Position numbers and translations under genes: made by a program | Shown here: positions 17,820 through 25,673 of the stretch, one piece after another | Layout: every line of letters begins with the position of its first letter | Numbering within the stretch: position 1 is the stretch's first letter | The notes under the pieces: model-generated | Databases searched by the model: none | Seen by the model: only the letters and a program-made list of their open reading frames with translations | Told to the model about the DNA's origin: nothing | Assembly: GCF_038396785.1 (NCBI RefSeq) | Contig: NZ_CP151087.1 | Span: forward strand, 1,922,001-1,986,000 | Length of the DNA: 64,000 bases | Direction: 5' to 3' | Source: Sphingobacterium thalpophilum | GTDB lineage: Bacteria > Bacteroidota > Bacteroidia > Sphingobacteriales > Sphingobacteriaceae

Positions 17820-19079
17820 TATTCAAGTTTTTAATTTGTTTCTTGTTGATTTTCGTTATATTTAAGGTATGGAAAAGACAGAAAAAGTTAGCTTTGTTGA
17901 TTACATGGTTCAAAGACGGAAAATCAAGCAGGAATTCTTCGATCAGATCAATACATTGGTAAATTGGCGTCCGATTTCAAATATTATCAACAAGCATTAC
18001 CACAAAGGGGAAAGCAAAATGGGACGCCCTAGTTATTCTGGTCTTGTCCTCTTCAAAATGACACTTCTACAGACCTGGTATGGTCTGAGTGACTACGAAG
18101 TAGAAGACCGTATAAACGACAGTATCTCCTTTAGTCGCTTTGTTGGCATCAGTTTGGACGATTCGGTTCCCGATCACAGTGTTATTAGCCGTTTTCGCAG
18201 CTCGCTGACAGAAAAGGGTGTTTATGAGAATCTATTCAAGGAGCTGAACAAGCAGTTGAATAAACATAAAATATTGGTAAAACGTGGAGCTATCGTTGAT
18301 GCCAGTATTGTTGATTCTCCGCTAAAACCAAAAGGCAAAGTTATTTACGAGATCGAAAGTGACCGTAGTGAACATCCTCGCGAAGATTCTGAGCTGGATA
18401 AAGAGAATAGTGAACAGTTATTGATCCAACAAGAGAGCCCGGGTGTTGACCATGAAGCTCGTTGGATAAAGAAGGCTGGGAAAACACGTTATGGCTATAA
18501 AAAGCATTATGTCACCGATACAGAAGGCCTGGTTCTGGGCGTGGTAACCACTCCAGCAAATGTAAATGAAATTGCCAATCTTCAACAGGTAATATCTTCG
18601 GCTGACCTTCCAAAGGGCATCCATATCTATGCTGACAAGGGATATCGTTCCTCTAAAAATGAGGAATTGATCAAATCAGGAAAGCTAAAAAGCAGGATCT
18701 TGCATAAGGCAAAGAAAGGAACAGCGTTAACCGAAAGAGAGAAGTTAAGAAACAAACTGATCGGCAAGATCAGGTTCAAAGTTGAACGGACCTTCGGGAG
18801 CATCCGGCGATGGTTCAACTCAAGCTGTGCAAGGTATAAGGGGATCGCCAAAATGCATACACAAAATCTAATGGAAGCCATGGCGTACAATCTTTACAGA
18901 TCACCTGGGATACTTGTGTCCAATGCAATAAAAAACACAAATTAAGCAGTTGAAAAGGCCTCAAAAAGAGGATTTTTCAAGAAAACGCAACTAGATTTCC
19001 GAATCCAAATCGGAAAAAACTGCAAAAAAAAGCAAAAATAACCGATCAGAAAATATCAACATTATTTTGCAACGGTCTT
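17782..19079 (+). mobile_element. Complete IS5-family insertion sequence (1,298 bp)
   Basis: Perfect 15-base terminal inverted repeats AAGACCGTTGCAAAA (17782-17796) and TTTTGCAACGGTCTT (19065-19079) enclose one transposase gene. Flanking direct repeats ATTAA (17777-17781 and 19080-19084) are the target duplication. Removing the element with one repeat restores the trkH frame. Transposase type and size fit IS5; the exact group was not determined. Confidence 0.92.
17869..18945 (+). CDS. IS5-family transposase
   Basis: A 358-residue DDE transposase. The N-terminal InsH-like domain holds GRPSYSGLVLFKMTLLQTWY, and the catalytic core has the first Asp in GAIVDASIVDSP, the second in IYADKGYRS, and the Glu within the VERTFGSIRRWF block (Y-(2)-R-(3)-E-type signature). 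The gene is intact and nearly fills the element, so it is probably active. It cuts and rejoins the element ends. Confidence 0.93.
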   Translation: MEKTEKVSFVDYMVQRRKIKQEFFDQINTLVNWRPISNIINKHYHKGESKMGRPSYSGLVLFKMTLLQTWYGLSDYEVEDRINDSISFSRFVGISLDDSVPDHSVISRFRSSLTEKGVYENLFKELNKQLNKHKILVKRGAIVDASIVDSPLKPKGKVIYEIESDRSEHPREDSELDKENSEQLLIQQESPGVDHEARWIKKAGKTRYGYKKHYVTDTEGLVLGVVTTPANVNEIANLQQVISSADLPKGIHIYADKGYRSSKNEELIKSGKLKSRILHKAKKGTALTEREKLRNKLIGKIRFKVERTFGSIRRWFNSSCARYKGIAKMHTQNLMEAMAYNLYRSPGILVSNAIKNTN

Positions 19080-19104
19080 ATTAAGTGTTTTTGTTTTTGA
19101 CACA

Positions 19105-20616
19105 TTGAGTGTGTTGTTTGTACTTTATTGCTTATACAAGCAATTATCAACAGATGGATTATCAGACATAAGCCCTTGGATAAGGTGGGCTGTTATTTTG
19201 AAGTTGGTAAGGGAATTTACCCGCCCAAGAGTAAGTTATAAGCGTTCATTACTGAATCCGGCCCAATTGTTTATCATCAGTTTTATAGGTCTGATCGTAA
19301 TCGGTGCTTTACTTTTAATGCTTCCTAAAGCAACTTATGAAGGGATAAGCTTTGTAGATGCCTTGTTTACTTCCACCAGTGCCGTCTGTGTTACCGGGCT
19401 TATCGTGGTAGATACGAGCAGTTATTTCACCTCTTTTGGACAAACATTAATCATGTTGCTGATACAGGCTGGTGGTTTAGGTATCCTCACATTTGCCAGC
19501 TATTTTAGTTACTTTTTCAAGGGTGGATCCACCTATGAAAATCAACTTGCATTAAGTGATATGACCAATTCTGAGAAAATTGGCGAGGTTTTTACGACGG
19601 TAAAAAGGATTTTGACCATTACATTTTTGATAGAATTTATCGGAGCAATACTCATTTTCTTGAATCTGGATAAAACTTTAATTCCATTATTTTCTGAGAG
19701 AGTATATTTCTCCGTTTTTCATTCTATTTCGGCTTTTTGCAATGCCGGTTTTTCAACATTGCCAAATGGCATGATGGAAGCTAGTTATGTATATAATTAT
19801 CCGCTACAATTTATTATTGTCATCATATTTGTATTCGGAGGTTTAGGATTTCCGATTGTTATCAATTCCGTACGGTACATCAAACATCTGATAGCAAGAT
19901 ATATTCTTTGGTTTGTAGAAAGGAAAAACAATTACCGTCCTTGGATTTTGACCCTGAGCAATAAAATAAATTTATTGACCACTTCCATCTTGATTATTGT
20001 AGGAACGCTCATTATCTACATCAAGGAGTATTACAACGTTTTGGGTAATCATGAAGGGGTTGGGAAAGTTGTCACAGCACTGTTTACAGCCACTACACCC
20101 AGAACGGCAGGTTTTAATTCCATTGATTTTAGTCAGATGCACTTTTCGTCTATCATCATCATCATTTTCTTAATGTGGGTAGGTGCATCTCCTGCCTCAA
20201 CAGGTGGTGGTATTAAAACAAGTACGTTTGCGATTGCCACCTTAAACTATTTGAGTCTTGCAAAAGGCAAGCGTAAAATCGAAATTTTCCGACGGGAGGT
20301 GGCAGACATTTCCGTACGAAGGGCTTTTGCTGTGATGAGTCTGTCTTTATTGGTCATTGGTTGTAGTGTTTTTATGATCTCTCATTATGACAATCATATT
20401 CCTCTATTAGATATCGCATTTGAGAGCTTTTCCGCTTACAGCACCGTTGGTCTTAGTTTGGGGATAACAGGAGATTTGAGTAGCGAGAGTAAAATGGTGT
20501 TGGTGGCTACGATGTTTATTGGCAGGGTAAGTATGCTGACTATCCTTATTGCCTTTTTTAAGAAGGTGAAGCAAGGTAATTATCATTATCCATCGGATGA
20601 AATATTAATCAACTAA
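19105..20616 (+). pseudogene. trkH: trkH main part downstream of the IS
   Basis: This open frame (up to 503 codons, with only a TTG at 19105) contains the full K+-channel-like core of a Trk/Ktr transporter. Four pore loops are seen: TSTSAVCVTGL, SAFCNAGFSTL, TATTPRTAGFNS and FSAYSTVGLSLG. The first two helices are on the other side of the IS. The first internal ATG comes only after the next helix, so translation needs TTG, or fusion from the IS. It may give a partly working transporter or none. It is 14 bases before the trkA-like regulator gene. Confidence 0.85.
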
Positions 20617-20630
20617 AAAGAAGATTTAAA

Positions 20631-21323
20631 ATGAAATTTATAATTATAGGTTTGGGCAACTTTGGAGGCTCATTAGCCGAAAAACTAACCCAACAGGGAA
20701 ATGAAGTAATCGGGGTAGATTCACGTGATGAAAAAGTAGTGGCATTAAAGGATAAGTTGTCTCATACCATCTGCATGAATGCAACCGATCAGTCTGCTAT
20801 AGCACACCTTCCACTAAAGAACACCGATGTAGTGATGGTTTGTATTGGAGAAGACGAAGGTGCTAACATTATGGTAACGGCACACTTCAAAAATTTAGGT
20901 GTAAAAAGACTAATCAGTCGTTCCATTAATCCTTTGCATGAAAATGTACTACAAGCTCTCGGTGTGAATGAAATTGTACGACCGGAAGAAGAAACTGCTG
21001 AACGTTGGGCTAAAAAGTTATGTCTAAAAGGTGTAGTAGATTCTTTCGAGTTAAACAAGAATTTCAGTATCGTAGAGATTATTGTGCCTGAAAAATATGT
21101 CGGCAAAACCATAGAGGAAGTTAAATTCAGAGAACTTCACAATGTGTTGATTCTAACCATTATTCGAGATACACCGGAAAAAAGTTTTTTGGGCAGAAGC
21201 AAAATAGTAGCCAATGTACAGGGAATTCCAGAACCAACTACTATGCTTCAGCGGGATGACATCATAGTAATTTATGGAGCTAATGAAGATTTACAGAAAT
21301 TTGCTAAAGGGAAATTTGAATAG
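20631..21323 (+). CDS. trkA: TrkA/KtrA-type K+ uptake regulator
   Basis: A 230-residue RCK protein. The N-terminal Rossmann fold (about 1-125) has the nucleotide-binding GLGNFGGSLAEKL and the acidic end of beta-2 (GVDSRDE); an RCK_C/TrkA_C domain follows (about 140-225). It binds NAD(H) or ATP/ADP and gates the TrkH/KtrB pore in the cytosol. It follows directly after trkH, its partner, which is now broken. Confidence 0.92.
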   Translation: MKFIIIGLGNFGGSLAEKLTQQGNEVIGVDSRDEKVVALKDKLSHTICMNATDQSAIAHLPLKNTDVVMVCIGEDEGANIMVTAHFKNLGVKRLISRSINPLHENVLQALGVNEIVRPEEETAERWAKKLCLKGVVDSFELNKNFSIVEIIVPEKYVGKTIEEVKFRELHNVLILTIIRDTPEKSFLGRSKIVANVQGIPEPTTMLQRDDIIVIYGANEDLQKFAKGKFE

Positions 21324-21345
21324 ATCATTTTTTGCATAAACCAAA

Positions 21346-22290
21346 ATGGATAAAATCAATAGGTACCAAACGATAGTTATTTTAATCGCTGTAATTGTAG
21401 GTCTACTTCTTGGGCAATCTTTTACGATTTCAGATTTTTCGTCATCCTTGATTATTCCGCTGTTGATGGTAATGCTCTTTGGGTTATTTCTGACCATTGA
21501 TCTTACAGAACTAAAGCACGCTTTTCTGAATGTTAAATTTTCAGTAACCAGTATTCTTATCAATTTCGTCTGGACACCTGTATTCGCTTATTTACTGGGA
21601 AGTATATTTTTACATAGTGATTTAGCTCTATGGATTGGTTTCGTCATGCTTATGGTCACACCTTGTACCGATTGGTATTTAGTTTTTACAAATGTAGCTA
21701 AAGGAAATGTTTCTTTGTCAACAGCCATTCTTCCAGCGAATTTAATATTACAGGTTTTACTTCTACCAGTATATCTCTTGTTCTTTTTTGGAAAATCAGG
21801 AAATGTAGCCTTAGGGTCACTTGCGGAGAGCATCTTGATTGTTTTGGTGTTACCGTTCATTCTGGCACTTATAGCCAAAACAATAGTGAAAGGCAAAAAT
21901 GTAAGCAAAAGCAGCTTTTTAAATTTTTTTGAGACTTCTCAAGTCTTTTTTTTGGCTTTAGCTGTAGTTGCTATGTTTGCGTCTGAAGGAAAAGATTTAA
22001 TCAGCCATCCAAGTATTATTTACAAAATGCTTATCCCGGTTTTACTTTTTTTTGGGGTAGCATTCCTTGTCGCATTTCTTGCAAGCAAATTACTCCGGTT
22101 CAATTATGCAGACAAGGTAAGCTTAACGTTTACTACTATGGCAAGAAATTCTCCAATTTCATTAGCCATAGCTGTTTCGGCATTTTCCGCAGAACCAATG
22201 ATTGCTTTGGCTTTAGTGATTGGTCCATTAATAGAGTTACCTATTTTAGTTTTGACGTCACAAATACTTTTAAAAACACAAAAAGAATAG
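21346..22290 (+). CDS. ACR3/BASS-family arsenite-type permease
   Basis: The 314-residue protein has about ten membrane helices. The conserved Cys region of Acr3-like carriers appears as MVTPCTDWYLVFTNVAKGN, followed by LPANLILQ, and a second-half motif TFTTMARNSPISLAI. It belongs to the bile acid:Na+ symporter/arsenical resistance superfamily. Arsenite export is possible, but no ArsR or ArsC adjoins and the neighbours are K+/Na+ genes, so the true substrate is open. It follows trkA by 22 bases. Confidence 0.75.
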   Translation: MDKINRYQTIVILIAVIVGLLLGQSFTISDFSSSLIIPLLMVMLFGLFLTIDLTELKHAFLNVKFSVTSILINFVWTPVFAYLLGSIFLHSDLALWIGFVMLMVTPCTDWYLVFTNVAKGNVSLSTAILPANLILQVLLLPVYLLFFFGKSGNVALGSLAESILIVLVLPFILALIAKTIVKGKNVSKSSFLNFFETSQVFFLALAVVAMFASEGKDLISHPSIIYKMLIPVLLFFGVAFLVAFLASKLLRFNYADKVSLTFTTMARNSPISLAIAVSAFSAEPMIALALVIGPLIELPILVLTSQILLKTQKE

Positions 22291-22294
22291 CTCA

Positions 22295-23632
22295 CTACTG
22301 AATTTTGTATTGCTCCATTTTTCTGTAAAGTGTTGCTACCCCAATTTCCAGTAATCGGGCTGCTTCCGCTTTATTACCTCCCGTATGATTAAGAATTTTC
22401 TGTATGTGCAGTTTTTCAGCACTTGCCATAGAAAATGCGGACAACTGTTGCGCATTGGATTTGGCATATTGTAGGTCAGCGGGTAATGTATCCAGATCTA
22501 GCACGTCAGCATCTGCCAGAATTACACTTCTTTCAATCACGTTTTTTAATTCACGGATGTTACCTTTCCATGCATTGTTCTCCAGAGCCTCCATGTATTC
22601 ATCCGTTAACCTCAAAGGTTTTCTGTTTGATTTTAGTGCGAATATACTGGCATAATATTCTGCTAATAATTTGATGTCTTTGGGACGTTCCCTTAATGAA
22701 GGCAGGTGAATGCCAAAGACAGAAAGACGGTAAAAGAGATCGCTTCTAAAATGTTCTTTCTCTATTTCCTCTTCCAGATTACGATTTGTCGCAGCAATGA
22801 TACGTACATTGACCTTAATGGGCTTTGCATCCCCCACACGAAGCAATTCGCCTGATTCCAGTACCCGCAAAATCTTAGCTTGGAGATCCAGTGCCATTTC
22901 CCCGATTTCATCCAGAAAAATAGTGCCGTTATGCGCTTCCTCAAAAAGCCCTTTCTGGTCTTTTGAGGCTCCTGTAAAAGCCCCTGCTTTGTGCCCGAAC
23001 AATTCGTTTTCCAACAGATCTTTACTAAATGCTGAGCAATTGATAGCTACAAAGTTGTGGTTAACCCGTTGACTTCCCTGATGGATGGCTTGTGCAAAGA
23101 CTTCTTTACCAGTACCTGTTTCTCCTGTCAATAAAACAGTCGTGTCTGTGCCAGCCACTTTTCGGGCTAGCTCAATAGCTTTGATGATAGGCTTAGATGT
23201 ACCGATGATTTTATCGAACGAATGTTTTTCGCCTAATTGTTTTTCTAATTTTTGAACTCTCTTGTTTAAAGCAACCTTTTCACTGGCTTTATATAGAAGC
23301 GGGATTATTTTATTGTTGTCATCACCTTTCGTAATATAGTCGAAAGCCCCGTTCTTTATTGCCTGTACACCATCAGAAATATTTCCGAAAGCGGTCAAAA
23401 GAATTACCTCTACAGCAGGATATTTTTCTTTGATAACTTTTGCGGTATCTACACCACTTCCATCCGGGAGTTTTACATCGCATATCACCACATCTATTTC
23501 TTCTACATCTAATCGTTGCAATCCCGATTTTATGCTAGATGCCTGAAAAACCTCAAAACCTTCAAAACCAATAATTTTTGAAAGTAGATTTCTCAATTTT
23601 TCCTCATCGTCTATTATTAAAACTTTTACCAC
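22295..23632 (-). CDS. Sigma-54-dependent NtrC-type response regulator
   Basis: A 445-residue regulator: receiver domain (about 1-120) with the phosphorylation Asp in VVICDVKLPDGSG; AAA+ domain (about 140-375) with Walker A GETGTGKE, the sigma-54 contact loop GAFTGA and Walker B GTIFLDEIGEM; and a Fis-type helix-turn-helix (about 410-445). It activates sigma-54 promoters from distant sites. Bacteroidota kdp loci commonly carry this type in place of KdpE, so the split KdpD/kinase pair is its probable partner. It is also divergent from rteC copy 2, only 190 bases away. Confidence 0.9.
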   Translation of the reverse strand: MVKVLIIDDEEKLRNLLSKIIGFEGFEVFQASSIKSGLQRLDVEEIDVVICDVKLPDGSGVDTAKVIKEKYPAVEVILLTAFGNISDGVQAIKNGAFDYITKGDDNNKIIPLLYKASEKVALNKRVQKLEKQLGEKHSFDKIIGTSKPIIKAIELARKVAGTDTTVLLTGETGTGKEVFAQAIHQGSQRVNHNFVAINCSAFSKDLLENELFGHKAGAFTGASKDQKGLFEEAHNGTIFLDEIGEMALDLQAKILRVLESGELLRVGDAKPIKVNVRIIAATNRNLEEEIEKEHFRSDLFYRLSVFGIHLPSLRERPKDIKLLAEYYASIFALKSNRKPLRLTDEYMEALENNAWKGNIRELKNVIERSVILADADVLDLDTLPADLQYAKSNAQQLSAFSMASAEKLHIQKILNHTGGNKAEAARLLEIGVATLYRKMEQYKIQ

Positions 23633-23821
23633 TTTTTTGCTGAATTATAGGGAACAAATTTACTAAATATTATGTCCGTTTTGATAATTCTAACGCGAAG
23701 CGGATAAATAAAATCTTTCCCAGCTTGGGATAAGCTTGGGCAACAAATTCTTTTTTATTCAGAATATTTGCAACAATACTTTCAAGTCTAATGAATCTGA
23801 AAACCTACTGTGATAAAAATT

Positions 23822-24667
23822 ATGAAGAACTCATTAAAACACATAATTTTAGAGATACATAGAAAAGAAGATAAACTTGCTTCTCAAAACAAGAAATTGA
23901 TTGAAGAAGCATATGAAATGACCACGTATCTTCAAAACTTATTATCTTCCGTTAAAGACTTTGTAACCAATGATGGGTTTGAAACAGACGTTGAAGAAAT
24001 TGATTTCTTCAGGAATATCAAGCCCCAAATACTCGGAAAGCTAATTTACTACAATAAAGTTTATCGAATAGAAACATCCTGTCCTGTAAATAACGGGAAG
24101 CTATACAATAACTATTTTTCAAACCAACTCGCACAATTGAAGCGTGAGTACATTGAATATATCTGCAACTCCGATTTTTATAGGTACTATCGATCAGGCA
24201 GAACCGACCGTGATACTATTTACTTCAAAAGAGGTAATATAAATTATCACGATGGCTTAAATAGTATCGTCTTTGAGATGGATCCATCTTTTTCCACTTT
24301 CTTTGACTATAAAACAGCCAGGATTATTGCCAATGAATTGATCTATACCTATCTTCTTACTAAAATTAATCCAGCCGAAGACCCCGATATGATTTTTCAA
24401 AAACCCGAAAACTCTAAAGATATCTTCTGGACAGAAAGTAAAAATTCACTTGTGGAATTAATTTATGCATTACATGCTTCTGGAGCTATCTCACATGGAA
24501 AAATTGGGATAAGAAAAATTAGTCTATTGTTTCAAATAATTTTCCGTGTTAATCTTGGCGACCTTCATCACTCATTTCATAGAATGAAAACAAGGGCAGG
24601 TTCCCGAACGGCATTTTTAGACCAACTCAAAATATCCCTCGAAGAGTATATGGATAAAGACCTTTAG
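23822..24667 (+). CDS. rteC: RteC-family regulator, copy 2 (excision activator)
   Basis: A protein of 281 residues from ATG 23822 (a GTG at 23810 would add four). It shares the RteC framework (EIDFFRNIKPQILGKLIYYNKVYRIET, SFSTFFDYKTARIIANELI, LVELIYALHASGAI, LGDLHHSFHRMK) but differs more from copies 1 and 3 than those do from each other. It precedes, on the same strand, the xis2c/xis2d/orf3/exc-like genes, matching the CTnDOT order in which RteC activates that operon. A strong terminator follows it, so the excision genes have their own promoter. Confidence 0.85.
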   Translation: MKNSLKHIILEIHRKEDKLASQNKKLIEEAYEMTTYLQNLLSSVKDFVTNDGFETDVEEIDFFRNIKPQILGKLIYYNKVYRIETSCPVNNGKLYNNYFSNQLAQLKREYIEYICNSDFYRYYRSGRTDRDTIYFKRGNINYHDGLNSIVFEMDPSFSTFFDYKTARIIANELIYTYLLTKINPAEDPDMIFQKPENSKDIFWTESKNSLVELIYALHASGAISHGKIGIRKISLLFQIIFRVNLGDLHHSFHRMKTRAGSRTAFLDQLKISLEEYMDKDL

Positions 24668-24688
24668 CCATTTCAATACAGTAATTTA

Positions 24689-24715
24689 AAAGCAGTACCC
24701 AAAACGTACTGCTTT
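24689..24715 (+). terminator. Rho-independent terminator after rteC copy 2
   Basis: Ten-base arms AAAGCAGTAC and GTACTGCTTT with a seven-base loop, followed by TTCTTTT. It lies 21 bases after the rteC stop. Confidence 0.85.
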
Positions 24716-24919
24716 TTCTTTTGCCCATATATGCCAATTGGCAAATGTAGGCAAAACTCCCTCACAAAATATCTCCAATACATTTAAACCCTTATCAAAC
24801 AAGAGTTTTCCCTGTTTGCAAAAAAATTCAAAAAACTGCCAAACCAATTGGCAAGGCTTGGCAGACAAACACTACCACCCTTAGCAATTTTGCATTGTAA
24901 ACATTATAGGATCAATGCG
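24716..24919. promoter_or_regulatory. Excision-operon control region with palindromes
   Basis: The region before the first excisionase-like gene holds a perfect 12-base palindrome TGCCAATTGGCA (24732-24743) and, 104 bases on, a nested set: CTGCCAA (24836-24842), CCAATTGG (24844-24851) and TTGGCAG (24858-24864). The two sites share the CCAATTGGCAA core. RteC of CTnDOT binds inverted half-sites upstream of its excision operon, so these are candidate RteC sites. An ATG at 24848 would place the palindrome inside a longer reading frame, but that extension is not supported by protein similarity. Confidence 0.5.
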
Positions 24920-25273
24920 ATGAAAATAATTACAATCGAAGAAGAAGCGTGGCAACAGCTAAACAGCCGTATCAATGCCATTGCCGATTACCTGAAAAAA
25001 CAGGAAGATAAAAGCTATGATGACCTGTGGCTAAATAACCACGAGGTATGCCAATACCTGCACATTAGCGAAAAGACTTTGTGGCGTATGCGTACCAAAG
25101 GCGAAATAGCCTACTCCAAAATGTACGGACAATACTTCTACACCATCGGAGCAATTAAGGATATGCTTAATGCCAATGCCGTACAGAGCAGTGATGAGTT
25201 TGTACAGGAACTTATGGCAAAAGGTAAAAGCTATATCGAAAAAGGTAGACAATTGAAAACGGATAAAAAGTAG
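24920..25273 (+). CDS. Xis2c-like HTH protein
   Basis: From ATG 24920 the protein has 117 residues: an N-terminal coiled coil (about 5-32), then a MerR/excisionase-type helix-turn-helix with LWLNNHEVCQYLHISEKTLW and the wing region YSKMYGQYFYTIGAIKDML. CTnDOT excision needs two small basic HTH proteins, Xis2c and Xis2d, encoded just before orf3 and exc; this gene has the same position and fold. It would bind the element ends and direct the integrase to excise. Confidence 0.75.
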   Translation: MKIITIEEEAWQQLNSRINAIADYLKKQEDKSYDDLWLNNHEVCQYLHISEKTLWRMRTKGEIAYSKMYGQYFYTIGAIKDMLNANAVQSSDEFVQELMAKGKSYIEKGRQLKTDKK

Positions 25274-25278
25274 GTGCT

Positions 25279-25575
25279 ATGAATATTGATAGAATGGAAT
25301 TTTTGGCGTGGATGGAACGCTTGATAGGTCGCCTCGATATGCTGGGTGATAATATAGATGAGTTGCAAAAGAAACGCAACAGTATAGACGGAGAGGAATT
25401 GTTGGATAATCAGGATTTGCTTCAAATGCTGAAAATCAGCAACCGTTCCCTGCAACGGTATCGCTCCATCGGCAAACTACCCTATTATACTATTAGCGGC
25501 AAACTGTATTACAAGCTATCCGATGTGCATCAGTTCATAAGAGAGAGTTTTAATCCACCATCTGCAAAACTATAA
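25279..25575 (+). CDS. Xis2d-like HTH protein
   Basis: A 98-residue protein with the same layout as the gene before it: an N-terminal coiled coil (about 8-35) and an excisionase-type helix-turn-helix (LLDNQDLLQMLKISNRSLQR, then KLPYYTISGKLYYKLSDV). It follows that gene by five bases. The pair matches xis2c-xis2d of the CTnDOT class by order and fold. Confidence 0.75.
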   Translation: MNIDRMEFLAWMERLIGRLDMLGDNIDELQKKRNSIDGEELLDNQDLLQMLKISNRSLQRYRSIGKLPYYTISGKLYYKLSDVHQFIRESFNPPSAKL

Positions 25576-25589
25576 CGCCTTTGAGTGAC

Positions 25590-25610
25590 AAACACTGCCT
25601 TTAAGTGCCA
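25590..25610 (+). repeat. Dispersed 21-bp AAACACTG repeat, copy 1
   Basis: A 21-base element starting AAACACTGCCTTTAAG and ending GCCA, also found at 62161-62181 (17 of 21 the same) and 63918-63938. It lies in the gap before the orf3-like gene. Copies 2 and 3 differ at 3 of 21 positions. It may be a binding site for an element regulator. Confidence 0.4.
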
Positions 25611-25673
25611 CTTCGGGCAACGTAGTGAACGCTTCCTTTACATTCGGCGGTAAACTTTTAAAATTTTCATATT

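Noticed and set aside
17777-19084. Target duplication of three bases (TTA) instead of five
   Set aside because: It needs an extra base at the ends that does not pair between the two termini; ATTAA with AAGACC/GGTCTT ends fits better and restores the same frame.
23720-23745. Possible sigma-54 promoter before rteC copy 2 (two AGCTTGGG repeats)
   Set aside because: GG and GC can be placed ten bases apart, but the rest of the -24 and -12 boxes does not fit; too weak to list.
24848-24919. Longer start for the Xis2c-like gene
   Set aside because: The extra 24 residues come from the palindromic control region and do not look like protein of this family; ATG at 24920 fits.
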